A stretch of 41,143 bases of DNA, taken from Clostridia bacterium. Its GTDB lineage: Bacteria; Bacillota; Clostridia; Christensenellales; Borkfalkiaceae. Position numbers and translations under genes: made by a program. This document shows positions 16,310 through 23,411 of the stretch, one piece after another. The notes below the pieces were generated by a model that did no database searches, had not been told where the DNA came from, and worked only from the letters and a program-made list of their open reading frames with translations. Each line of letters starts with the position of its first letter. Within the stretch, counting starts at the first letter, position 1. The stretch spans positions 1 to 41,143 of the forward strand of contig JAFVQT010000015.1 of the NCBI GenBank assembly GCA_017504655.1, written 5' to 3'.

Positions 16310-16873
16310 TCACCTCCGTATTTCAACAATTCCACCTGAGTATTCTCTAAAACCGTCATAGGACAGTTCTTCGCCATACCGGGCGTAGTCGATATAATTC
16401 TCAAGCCAATCAGGTATTTCGTGACAGCAGACGTCGTGAATAAAGTGGTGTCCTAAGTCATACCAATCAAAATCGGGGTAGAGGTACATATCGCTATCCC
16501 AATTTTCTTCATCTTCTTCAACACGGCGTTTCCATTCCTGATAACCTTCGATTTCACAAAAGATTTCAGCACGCTCGTATTTATCGTCATCGTCTAAAAT
16601 GCCAGACTTTTTAAGCAGTTCAAATAGCGTTTGTGGGTGAACGTAATCCCAATTAACGCCGCTATCACAAGGAAAATTCTCAATGTCCTGTATGAAAAGC
16701 TCTTCATCAATACCGTCAAGCTCAAATCCCTGTGCTTTAAGTTCTTCTTCGATTTCTTCCCAATCTTCATAATTGTTCAGACAAATCCATTTAGAGCCTA
16801 AAGCTCTTTCGTTACACTCGTTATACGAACCCCAAGAGCCGATAACTATTTGAATATCGTTACTTCTAATCAT
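16310..16873 (-). CDS. ardA: ArdA-like antirestriction protein
   Basis: The 187-residue protein has the ArdA layout: an N-terminal strand VIGSWGSYNECNERALGSKW followed by the acidic helix DWEEIEEELKAQG, a middle HPQTLFELLKKSGI segment, and the C-terminal IPDWLENYIDYARYGEEL block typical of the third domain. It is very acidic, as expected for a DNA mimic. ArdA proteins occupy type I restriction enzymes and protect incoming mobile DNA. I start it at ATG 16873 with AAGGAGGT just before; the longer frame to 16930 runs through a small upstream gene. Carriage beside the element's own restriction system is notable. ArdA annotation is strong, the exact target enzyme unknown. Confidence 0.75.
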   Translation of the reverse strand: MIRSNDIQIVIGSWGSYNECNERALGSKWICLNNYEDWEEIEEELKAQGFELDGIDEELFIQDIENFPCDSGVNWDYVHPQTLFELLKKSGILDDDDKYERAEIFCEIEGYQEWKRRVEEDEENWDSDMYLYPDFDWYDLGHHFIHDVCCHEIPDWLENYIDYARYGEELSYDGFREYSGGIVEIRR

Positions 16874-16964
16874 CGTAATTACCTCCTTCGATAGCGATTT
16901 TTTCTTCGATACGGTCTTTTGCTTCTTCAAGCAATTCTTCTAAATCCATAATAGGCTTATCCAT
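16866..16964 (-). CDS. Very small acidic protein, 32 residues
   Basis: ATG 16964 overlaps the upstream stop by one base (TAATG) and is preceded by AGGAGGTG. The frame encodes MDKPIMDLEELLEEAKDRIE and ends in EGGNYDD, overlapping the ArdA start by eight bases. It predicts a single acidic helix. It may be a real micropeptide or a coupling leader that carries ribosomes into ardA. Confidence 0.4.
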   Translation of the reverse strand: MDKPIMDLEELLEEAKDRIEEKIAIEGGNYDD

Positions 16965-17200
16965 TAGTCGTTCACCTCCTCAAAGTCATCTACGTTAATG
17001 CGTGCATAATTTACACCATACTCAAAATAAAGACCTTCCTCGTCTTGAAGAAGGTCATATTCCACAAGGCTTATTTTGCCTTGATTAGTGATGGCTACAA
17101 TTATTGTCTTTTTAGTTTCATTAAGGTCATAGATATTGAACGTAACGAAACTTTCACCATCGTGGTATTGAAATTCTTTTAAGTAAAATTTGTTTTTCAT
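16964..17200 (-). CDS. Small hypothetical protein
   Basis: This 78-residue protein looks all-beta: FYLKEFQYHDGESFVTFNIY, then IIVAITNQGKISLVEYDLL and a C-terminal acidic tail. AAGGAG precedes the start with a slightly long spacing of about ten bases. It is the second gene of the minus-strand operon, between a 99-residue protein and the 32-residue frame. No family is recognised. Confidence 0.55.
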   Translation of the reverse strand: MKNKFYLKEFQYHDGESFVTFNIYDLNETKKTIIVAITNQGKISLVEYDLLQDEEGLYFEYGVNYARINVDDFEEVND

Positions 17201-17219
17201 AATATATTAAACTCCTTTT

Positions 17220-17519
17220 TTAGTCTGCAATTTTGTACCAAATGTTGTATTCAATGGTAATTTCTCTTGTTTCTTTACTACCGTTTTCTTGTTCAAATTC
17301 AACTTCACGGATTTCGTAATAGCCACCTTTGTATTCCTTATTTCTGTTAGGGATAGAGTGGCAATCTTTGACGCAATCTTCAAATACCCTAATATACGGT
17401 GTACCTTTCTTGCTCATACAAGCAATTACCAAGTCTGTATCGGTTATATAACCAATACCTGTTAATTTGGAAATTTCACCTTTTACATACCTTGAAACTC
17501 CGTAAACTACTTTTTTCAT
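17220..17519 (-). CDS. Hypothetical protein, first gene of the long operon
   Basis: The 99-residue protein (MKKVVYGVSRYVKGEISKLT, then YITDTDLVIACMSKKGTPYI and a beta-rich charged C-terminal half) is predicted to be soluble and mainly beta. TGGAGGT lies about nine bases before the ATG. Its 5' leader contains a hairpin at 17546-17567. As the first gene after the promoter region it could be an early-expressed factor of the element, which is inference. No family is recognised. Confidence 0.6.
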   Translation of the reverse strand: MKKVVYGVSRYVKGEISKLTGIGYITDTDLVIACMSKKGTPYIRVFEDCVKDCHSIPNRNKEYKGGYYEIREVEFEQENGSKETREITIEYNIWYKIAD

Positions 17520-17887
17520 TTTTTGAATACCTCCAAAATTATTTATTAGCCTTGCGGCAGGGGCTAAGTATCACTGAGAAAAGCCCGAATTTTGCAGTCT
17601 TATGTAGCGTCCCACGAAAGTCAACGAGAGAGGACAAAAATATTGCGTGAGTATAAAAAAAGAGCTAAGCTCATAATCGAGCCTAACTCTTGAAAGTATA
17701 TATAATGTTTTAAGCCATATTTTTTCCCGTTTACTTTCGCTTTTATCTGTGATACAACGACACAAACGCAAGGCAATAATTTTGGAGAAATTAAAAGTGC
17801 GAATAAGGTAGGTAATCTCTCTTTACTTCTCAATATTCCAAGAATGCAAGGGTGCAAGAATATCAAGAATTTCAATAGGTGTTCAGT
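17520..17887. other. Gene-free region at the probable right end of the element
   Basis: This stretch holds the leader and presumed promoter of the minus-strand operon, a leader hairpin TTAGCC/GGCTAA (17546-17567), and a strong minus-strand terminator (17659-17692). A short region follows with three CAAGAAT direct repeats and an ATATTC/GAATAT inverted pair (17833-17863). A weak promoter-like TTGACT occurs on the minus strand around 17,622. No convincing gene is seen. The LRR fragment starts right after, so an attachment site near 17,830-17,890 is plausible but not proven. Confidence 0.4.
17659..17692 (-). terminator. Minus-strand terminator upstream of the accessory operon
   Basis: Read on the minus strand, AAGAGTTAGGCTC pairs with GAGCTTAGCTCTT around a six-base loop and is followed by a run of seven T. 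It would stop transcription entering the element from the LRR side. Confidence 0.7.
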
Positions 17888-18276
17888 TGAGGTCTTTAAC
17901 GGGTGCGTTCTCTTGTTGCTCAAATTTAAAAATCGTAAAAATCCCTAATAGTGTAACTAAAATAAAAAAGTCTGCGTTTTTATATTGTTCTAGTTTAACA
18001 AGCATAGTAATACCTAATAGTGTAAGAACAATGGGTGAAAGAGCGTTCTCTTCTTGCCCCAGTTTAACAAGCGTAGAAATAAGCGAAAGTGTAACTACAA
18101 TAAGCAGAGATACGTTTGTGGGTTGCTATAAGTTGGCTATTTATTATAATGGTGACAAAATACCAAGAGGTTTCGAAAAAGGATGGGATTGTGATCGCCC
18201 TGTTTACGTAAAGCGCAATGGCGCGTGGGTGCAGGTTAAAAAGACGTTTCTTGGCGGTTGGAAGCCGGTAAACTAA
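17888..18276 (+). pseudogene. Truncated BspA-like LRR gene (3' fragment)
   Basis: The frame reads as LRR_5 repeats without any N-terminal domain: SVTKIKKSAFLYCSSLTSIV, SVRTMGERAFSSCPSLTSVE, SVTTISRDTFVGCYKLAIYY, then the same basic tail as the next gene, ending FLGGWKPVN. The only start is an unlikely TTG with no ribosome binding site, and before it the frame no longer looks like an LRR. From 18061 to 18277 it aligns with 20292-20508 at a fixed offset of 2,231 bases with about ten differences. It is a 5'-truncated copy, left by duplication or by insertion of the neighbouring element. Confidence 0.75.
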
Positions 18277-18326
18277 TAAAGCACAAATATATATTATATA
18301 AATAATGTATACAGAGGAAGAAGAAA

Positions 18327-20507
18327 ATGAGTAACGGAAATATGTGCTGCGAAAAATGCGGCGGCAATTTAACACTTAAGGGTGACGTTTACGTATGCCA
18401 TTATTGTAATAGCCAGTACGCAGATGTAATAATAGAAAAAGCATATAAAAAGCTCGAGTTTTCTTTAAGGGAAAAGTTTGGTGATATAGTTCAAGAAGAA
18501 ATTGTAAAAAGGGAGCAGGAAAAATTCCTCCCCCTTCTTCGCCAATTGTGGGAAAAATCTCAAGAAAAATATATCGACAGCAAGGCAATTCTTTCAATCT
18601 GTAGCAAAATAAAAGATATTTATCCCGATCACTTTTTAGCCAATTTTTACGAGGTGGCAAATAGCGGAACGGTTGCTCAAATCAACGAATTTTTAAATGC
18701 TATCGACGTTAAAGAAAATGCGATTTTCGTTGAAGACGTAGTAAGCTTTTTGGTAAAGTCACTCGAAATGGGCAACGTGGCTTCGCTTAACTATTTGGTA
18801 GAAAGGGCATATAAAAACACTAATATGGCAGAATTTGAGTCTTATTCAACAATGATAGAATCCGAGGCTCAAAAGGTAAACTCGGGCTTGTATAAAACCG
18901 ACCTCCCGAGGGACGTTTTTATTGCCTATTCCAGCAAGGATTTACCCGAGGTTTTAAAGCTTGTTGAGGTTATCGAGTCGCAGGGGCTGACCTGCTTTTT
19001 AGCAATGCGAAATTTGCGCCACGGCAGGGGCTCGGTTGCAAATTACGAGGCAGAAATACAAAAAGCAATAGATAATTCGGGTATAGTAATCTTTATTTCT
19101 AGCCGTAATTCTCGTTGTTTAGATTGCGATGCAATAAAAGTAGAAATACCATACATAAAAAAGAAAGATTTAGAAAACATACCTTTGGGCTATAAAAACA
19201 ACTATGCAGACGTAAGGCTTTTAGGTTATAAAAAGCCACGTATTGAATATCGTTTAGATAACGCCCCAACAATTTTAGCCGATAGAATATTAAAAGAATT
19301 TTTCGCAGGGCTTGAATACACAAAGTCGGTAGACGATACCTTAGAGCGCATTGCAAGCATTTTAACCGACGGCTTTGGCTCTCGCAATTTAGAAGAGAAA
19401 GAACAGCCTGTTAGAGGGTTAACTGAAGAAGAATTAAGAAAAATGCTTGAGCAAATGCAGGCAGATGAAAAGCGCAAGGAAGAAGAAAGGATAGCCGAAG
19501 AAAAGCGCAAAGCCGAGGAAGAGGCAAAAAGACTTGCTGAGGAAAAACGTAAAGCCGAGGAAGAGGCAAAAAGACTTGCCGAAGAAAAACGTAAAGAAGC
19601 AAAAAGGCTTGCCGAAGAAAAGCGCAAAGCTGAGGAAGAGGCAAAAAGGCTATCAGAAGAAAGGCACTTGGCAGAAGAAAAACGTCTTGCTGAAATAAGG
19701 CTTGCTGAAGAAACAAAACGTGATTGCATAATCAAAAATGGCAATTTATTGAAATATGAAGGTGTAAACACGAAAGTTGTAATACCCGATTGTGTAACAA
19801 AAATAGATGTTTCTGCGTTTTGTTATTGCAGAAGTTTAACAAGCGTTGTTATTCCCAATAGCGTAACGAGTATTGGTGAGGGGGCGTTCGAAAGTTGCGA
19901 CAGTTTAACAAGCGTATATTATACCGGTGAAATAGAGGATTGGTGCAATATTACGTTTAGTAATTCTTCTGCAAACCCATTAAATAACGGAGCAAGCTTA
20001 TATATAAATAACCAGCTTGTAACCGAATTAGTTATCCCAAATACTGTAACAGAGATAAAATCTTATGCTTTCTATAATTGCGGCAGTTTAACAAGCGTTG
20101 TTATTCCCAATAGCGTAAAGAGTATTGGTGAGGGGGCGTTCGAATATTGCGACAGTTTAACAAGCGTAGTAATAGGGGATAGCGTAACGAGTATTGGTAG
20201 TTCTGCGTTCTCTGGTTGCTACAGTTTAACAAGCGCAGTAATAGGGGGTAGCGTAACGAGTATTGGTACTTATGCGTTCTATCATTGCGAAAGTTTAACA
20301 AGCGTAGTAATAGGCGAAAGTGTAACTACAATTAGCAGAGATACGTTTATGCTTTGCTATAAGTTGGCTATTTATTATAATGGTGACAAAATACCAAGAG
20401 GTTTCGAAAAAGGATGGGATGGTGAACGCCCTGTTTACGTAAAGCGCAATGGCGCGTGGGTGCAGGTTAAAAAGACGTTTCTTGGCGGTTGGAAGCCTGT
20501 AAAATAA
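18327..20507 (+). CDS. Zinc-ribbon, TIR, coiled-coil and leucine-rich-repeat protein
   Basis: The 726-residue protein has four parts. A zinc ribbon uses Cys8/Cys11 and Cys24/Cys27. After a helical region to about 190 comes a TIR domain (195-300): DVFIAYSSKD, CFLAMRNLRHG, and IVIFISSRNSRCLDCDAIKVE, where Glu273 sits at the place of the catalytic glutamate of NAD-cleaving TIRs. A coiled coil of repeated AEEKRKAEEEAKRL-type units spans 365-465. BspA-type LRR_5 repeats (about 483-675) and a basic tail follow. No signal peptide or membrane segment is seen, so it is probably cytoplasmic. LRRs would sense and the TIR act, as in immune proteins, but that is inference. GAGG precedes the start. Confidence 0.8.
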   Translation: MSNGNMCCEKCGGNLTLKGDVYVCHYCNSQYADVIIEKAYKKLEFSLREKFGDIVQEEIVKREQEKFLPLLRQLWEKSQEKYIDSKAILSICSKIKDIYPDHFLANFYEVANSGTVAQINEFLNAIDVKENAIFVEDVVSFLVKSLEMGNVASLNYLVERAYKNTNMAEFESYSTMIESEAQKVNSGLYKTDLPRDVFIAYSSKDLPEVLKLVEVIESQGLTCFLAMRNLRHGRGSVANYEAEIQKAIDNSGIVIFISSRNSRCLDCDAIKVEIPYIKKKDLENIPLGYKNNYADVRLLGYKKPRIEYRLDNAPTILADRILKEFFAGLEYTKSVDDTLERIASILTDGFGSRNLEEKEQPVRGLTEEELRKMLEQMQADEKRKEEERIAEEKRKAEEEAKRLAEEKRKAEEEAKRLAEEKRKEAKRLAEEKRKAEEEAKRLSEERHLAEEKRLAEIRLAEETKRDCIIKNGNLLKYEGVNTKVVIPDCVTKIDVSAFCYCRSLTSVVIPNSVTSIGEGAFESCDSLTSVYYTGEIEDWCNITFSNSSANPLNNGASLYINNQLVTELVIPNTVTEIKSYAFYNCGSLTSVVIPNSVKSIGEGAFEYCDSLTSVVIGDSVTSIGSSAFSGCYSLTSAVIGGSVTSIGTYAFYHCESLTSVVIGESVTTISRDTFMLCYKLAIYYNGDKIPRGFEKGWDGERPVYVKRNGAWVQVKKTFLGGWKPVK

Positions 20508-20534
20508 TAAAAAGTAATTATATATTATTATAAA

Positions 20535-20624
20535 GGAACGTCAAATGATTGGGCAAAGATTTCAATTGGTATAGGAAATGAACAATTAACCCAAGCTACA
20601 GTGCACTATACAGAAAACAAATAA
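20535..20624 (+). pseudogene. Remnant of another LRR_5 protein C-terminus
   Basis: Frame 20535-20624 encodes GTSNDWAKISIGIGNEQLTQ then ATVHYTENK and a stop. This is the typical short insert and end of BspA-like repeats (NDWAKI-SIG-GNE-L-ATVHY). It has no start or ribosome binding site and follows the intact gene directly, so it is a leftover of a further LRR gene. Confidence 0.6.
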
Positions 20625-20715
20625 ATTTAGCCCTTTTAACGTTGTGAAAACCTTTTTTGGTAAATCTAACGATAAAAAGCCTTAATGATAAGCAAAAATA
20701 ATATTAAAAAAATCA

Positions 20716-20753
20716 ACAAGTGTCAGGCTAAAATGCTTGACACCTTGTTTTTT
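20716..20753 (+). terminator. Terminator overlapping the ylxM promoter
   Basis: AACAAGTGTCA pairs with TGACACCTTGTT (one-base bulge) across a 12-base loop and runs into TTTTTT. It ends transcription from the LRR locus; its right arm also contains the -35 box of the next promoter. Confidence 0.6.
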
Positions 20754-20765
20754 ATGGTGTATAAT
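20737..20765 (+). promoter_or_regulatory. Perfect consensus sigma-70 promoter for ylxM-ffh
   Basis: TTGACA (20737-20742), a 17-base spacer and TATAAT (20760-20765) match the consensus exactly. The 17-base string GGYTAAAATGCTTGACA occurs at 20726-20742 and again at 20772-20788, after the start point, and could bind a regulator or be a duplication. Confidence 0.85.
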
Positions 20766-20801
20766 GTGTAAGGTTAAAATGCTTGACAGTAGGAGATGTT
20801 T

Positions 20802-21119
20802 ATGTCTATAAAAGACGGAGTGTATTACGCAGAGCTTTATAGCGAATACAGCAAAACTCTTACCGAAAATCAGCGTTCGGTATTTGAAATGTATTGTATG
20901 TGCGATTTGTCGCTCGGTGAGATTGCAGAGATAAAAAACGTTTCTCGCCAAAGCGTTGCCGATACCGTTACTAAAACGAAAAAGCTTCTTGACGAATTAG
21001 AGGCAAAGCTTGGCTTTGTTGCTAAAAAAAATGCTGTTTACGCACTTATAGCCAAGCTTAACGATAAAAACGCCGTAGAGATTGGCGAAAAAATCAAAAG
21101 TGTATTAGGAGAAGACTGA
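20802..21119 (+). CDS. ylxM: YlxM family SRP-associated helix-turn-helix protein
   Basis: The 105-residue protein is a small helix-turn-helix of the YlxM/UPF0122 family: ENQRSVFEMYCMCDLSLGEI followed by SRQSVADTVTKTKKLLDELE. YlxM proteins occur beside ffh and have been reported to modulate SRP GTPase activity in some Bacillota. I prefer ATG 20802 over 20796 because AGGAG is six bases before the former but abuts the latter. The stop overlaps the ffh start by one base, so the two are coupled. It is the first gene after a perfect promoter. Confidence 0.9.
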   Translation: MSIKDGVYYAELYSEYSKTLTENQRSVFEMYCMCDLSLGEIAEIKNVSRQSVADTVTKTKKLLDELEAKLGFVAKKNAVYALIAKLNDKNAVEIGEKIKSVLGED

Positions 21120-22441
21120 TGGCTGTTTTTGCAGGTTTGTCAGAAAAACTCAATCATATATTTTCTAAGATGACCAAAAGGGGCAGGCTTACCGAGCTTG
21201 AAATCAAGCAGGCAATGAGAGAGGTAAGAATTGCTCTTTTAGAGGCAGACGTTAACTTAGCCGTCGCAAAGGATTTTATTGCAAAGGTAAGCGAAAAGGC
21301 TGTAGGTCAAGAGATTTTAAAAAGCTTAAGCCCCGCTCAGCAGGTTATAAAAATTGTAAACGAAGAGCTTACCGAGCTTATGGGCTCAACCAACAGTAAG
21401 CTTATAGTCAGCTCAACGTTGCCAACGGTAATTATGATGTGCGGCTTGCAGGGTGCGGGTAAAACCACTCTTTGCGGTAAGCTTTCTCTTCATCTTAAAA
21501 AGCAGGGCAAAAAGCCATTGCTGGTAGCGTGTGACGTATACCGTCCTGCAGCTATTAACCAGCTTAAAATAGTAGGCGAAAAAGCCGGTGTAGAGGTTTT
21601 TGAAAAAGGTCAAGGTAACCCTGTTAAAATTGCCGAAAGCGGTGTGGAGTATGCTAAAAAGTTCGGCTATGACACCGTTATCGTTGATACTGCAGGTAGA
21701 CTTCATATCGACGAGGAACTTATGCAAGAGCTTGAAAATATCACAAAGGCTATCCGCGTTGACGAGATTTTGTTAACGGTAGACTCAATGACAGGTCAGG
21801 ATGCCGTAAACGTTGCAAAGACCTTTAATCAAAGGCTTGCCGTTTCGGGCGTAGTGCTTACTAAGCTCGACGGTGATACGCGTGGCGGTGCTTGTCTTTC
21901 TATAAAAGCGGTTACGGGCAAGCCGATAAAATTTGCCTCGGTTGGCGAAAAGCTCACCGATTTAGAGCCCTTCTATCCCGATAGAATGGCAAGCCGAATT
22001 CTCGGTATGGGTGACGTGCTTTCACTTATAGAAAAGGCGCAACAAACCGTTACCGAAGAGCAGGCTTTAAAAATGGAGAAAAAGTTTAAAGAAAACTCTT
22101 TCACCTTAGAAGATTATTTAGAACAGTTTTCAATGCTTAAAAACATGGGTGGTGCTAAAAGTCTTTTAGAAATGCTCCCCGGTATAGGCAACAAGGTTAA
22201 AATAAGCGACCAAGACATAGACGAAAGAAAAATCGAGCGTAACAAGGCCATAATTCTATCAATGACGCCAAAAGAAAGGCGCGACCCTTCTATCATTAAC
22301 TATTCAAGAAAAAACCGAATAGCAAAAGGTAGCGGAACAACCGTTCAGGATATCAATCAGCTTATAAAGCAGTTTGAGCAAACTAAGCAGATGATGAAGA
22401 TGATGAGGGGTAAGCGTGGGGGTTTCCGCCTTCCATTTTAA
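21119..22441 (+). CDS. ffh: Signal recognition particle GTPase Ffh
   Basis: This 440-residue protein is full length for Ffh. The N domain is followed by the G domain with GLQGAGKTT (109-117), DTAGR (190-194) and TKLDGD (248-253). The M domain ends with SGTTVQDINQLIKQFEQTKQ and a methionine-rich tail, which binds SRP RNA and signal peptides. It targets membrane and secreted proteins co-translationally to FtsY and the SecYEG channel. The start overlaps ylxM by one base. The stop lies inside the outer stem of structured repeat A, so the repeat begins at the very end of the gene. Confidence 0.97.
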   Translation: MAVFAGLSEKLNHIFSKMTKRGRLTELEIKQAMREVRIALLEADVNLAVAKDFIAKVSEKAVGQEILKSLSPAQQVIKIVNEELTELMGSTNSKLIVSSTLPTVIMMCGLQGAGKTTLCGKLSLHLKKQGKKPLLVACDVYRPAAINQLKIVGEKAGVEVFEKGQGNPVKIAESGVEYAKKFGYDTVIVDTAGRLHIDEELMQELENITKAIRVDEILLTVDSMTGQDAVNVAKTFNQRLAVSGVVLTKLDGDTRGGACLSIKAVTGKPIKFASVGEKLTDLEPFYPDRMASRILGMGDVLSLIEKAQQTVTEEQALKMEKKFKENSFTLEDYLEQFSMLKNMGGAKSLLEMLPGIGNKVKISDQDIDERKIERNKAIILSMTPKERRDPSIINYSRKNRIAKGSGTTVQDINQLIKQFEQTKQMMKMMRGKRGGFRLPF

Positions 22442-22564
22442 AGGCTTATCTACTTCGTTTGCCTGCGTTAACTGTTTCGCCCTCAAAACCTTGGTGACCA
22501 GCGAGGTCTACCAAGTCTTTTCGGGCTCACGAGCCTTGGCAAACTCGCATCTAATCCTTTAAAA
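22436..22564. repeat. Structured intergenic repeat, copy A
   Basis: Outer stem TTTTAAAGG/CCTTTAAAA (22436-22444 with 22556-22564) is perfect. A 7-bp variable stem is GTTTGCC/GGCAAAC (22457-22463 with 22538-22544). The apex hairpin is CTTGGTGACC/GGTCTACCAAG with loop AGCGA. Copies B to E carry the same layout with different but complementary stem bases. Confidence 0.8.
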
Positions 22565-22566
22565 AC

Positions 22567-22648
22567 TTTAAAGGCTTATATACTTCGCACACCTTCGTTT
22601 ACTGTTTTGCCCTCAAAACCTTGGTGTGCTCGCATCTAATCCTTTAAA
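22567..22648. repeat. Structured intergenic repeat, copy B (apex deleted)
   Basis: Outer TTTAAAGG/CCTTTAAA (22567-22574 with 22641-22648); variable stem GCACACC/GGTGTGC (22587-22593 with 22623-22629). The apex hairpin is missing, as if deleted between two CCTTGG strings. From 22649 to 22757 there is only a short hairpin (about 22,678-22,700) and the rpsP ribosome binding site. Confidence 0.75.
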
Positions 22649-22757
22649 ACACACATTGTAAATATAATAAGAACAAGTAAAAGCGCATGTAAATGCTTTT
22701 AATAAACGGCTTAAAGCCAAAAATAAATAAGTAATATTTTTAACGGAGGAAATAAAA

Positions 22758-23054
22758 ATGGCAGTAAAAATGAGATTGACCAGAATGGGTGACAAGAAAT
22801 CTCCTACCTACAGAATCGTTGTTGTAGACAGCAGAAAGGCAAGAGATGGCGAGTATATCGATAAAGTAGGTCACTACAACCCAACGGCAAACCCTGCAGA
22901 GGTTGTAATCAATACCGAAAAGGCTAAAGATTGGCTTGCTAAAGGCGTTCAACCTACTGAAACCGTAAGATCTCTTCTTTTAAACGCCGGCGTTATCGAG
23001 AAGTCTGACAAGTTGTCACCTTCTAAGACTAACCCAAAGAAGAAAAAGAAGTAA
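22758..23054 (+). CDS. rpsP: Ribosomal protein bS16
   Basis: This 98-residue protein begins MAVKMRLTRMGDKKSPTYRI and contains VVVDSRKARDGEYIDKVGHY, the S16 signature, and ends in a lysine-rich tail. It binds 16S rRNA early in 30S assembly. CGGAGG precedes the start. It lies after structured repeats A and B and just before khpA, in the usual Bacillota order. Confidence 0.97.
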   Translation: MAVKMRLTRMGDKKSPTYRIVVVDSRKARDGEYIDKVGHYNPTANPAEVVINTEKAKDWLAKGVQPTETVRSLLLNAGVIEKSDKLSPSKTNPKKKKK

Positions 23055-23067
23055 TTAAGGAGCAAAA

Positions 23068-23310
23068 ATGTTAGAACTTATCAAATACGTTGTAAACCAA
23101 TTTGCTGAAAATCCTGATGAGATTGAATACTTGGTTGAGGAAAAAGGTAATACGGTTGACGTAACTGTTGTGTTAAAAGAAAGCGATATGGGTAAGGTTA
23201 TCGGCCGTCAAGGCAAGATTGCCAAGGCTCTTCGCACGATTGTAAGTGCTGCATCTAAAAAAAGCGGCAAAAGATACAATATCGAAATTAAAGGCAAAGA
23301 CGAAATTTAA
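23068..23310 (+). CDS. khpA: KH-domain RNA-binding protein KhpA
   Basis: The 80-residue protein is a single KH domain: GKVIGRQGKIAKALRTIV holds the GxxG loop (GRQG) that contacts RNA. KhpA, often with KhpB, binds RNAs and influences cell division and elongation in Gram-positives. It is 13 bases after rpsP with AAGGAG before the ATG. A terminator follows, so rpsP-khpA form an operon end. Confidence 0.93.
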   Translation: MLELIKYVVNQFAENPDEIEYLVEEKGNTVDVTVVLKESDMGKVIGRQGKIAKALRTIVSAASKKSGKRYNIEIKGKDEI

Positions 23311-23324
23311 TTGAAATGCGTAAC

Positions 23325-23358
23325 AAGGGGCTGTTTCACAAAGACACAGCCCTTTTTG
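23325..23358 (+). terminator. Terminator after khpA
   Basis: GGGCTGT (23328-23334) pairs with ACAGCCC (23346-23352) and is followed by TTTTTGTT. A second hairpin ACCGAC-AAAA-GTCGGT (23372-23387) lies in the rimM leader. Confidence 0.75.
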
Positions 23359-23411
23359 TTAAAGCGCTATTACCGACAAAAGTCGGTCTATAAGCTGATT
23401 ATTTAACAATT

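Noticed and set aside
17621-17923. Minus-strand frames between the accessory operon and the LRR fragment
   Set aside because: They cross a terminator, lack ribosome binding sites and look like low-complexity shadows.
19226-19771. Serine- and leucine-rich minus-strand frame opposite the TIR-LRR coiled coil
   Set aside because: It is the mirror of the lysine/glutamate repeats on the other strand and has no start signals.
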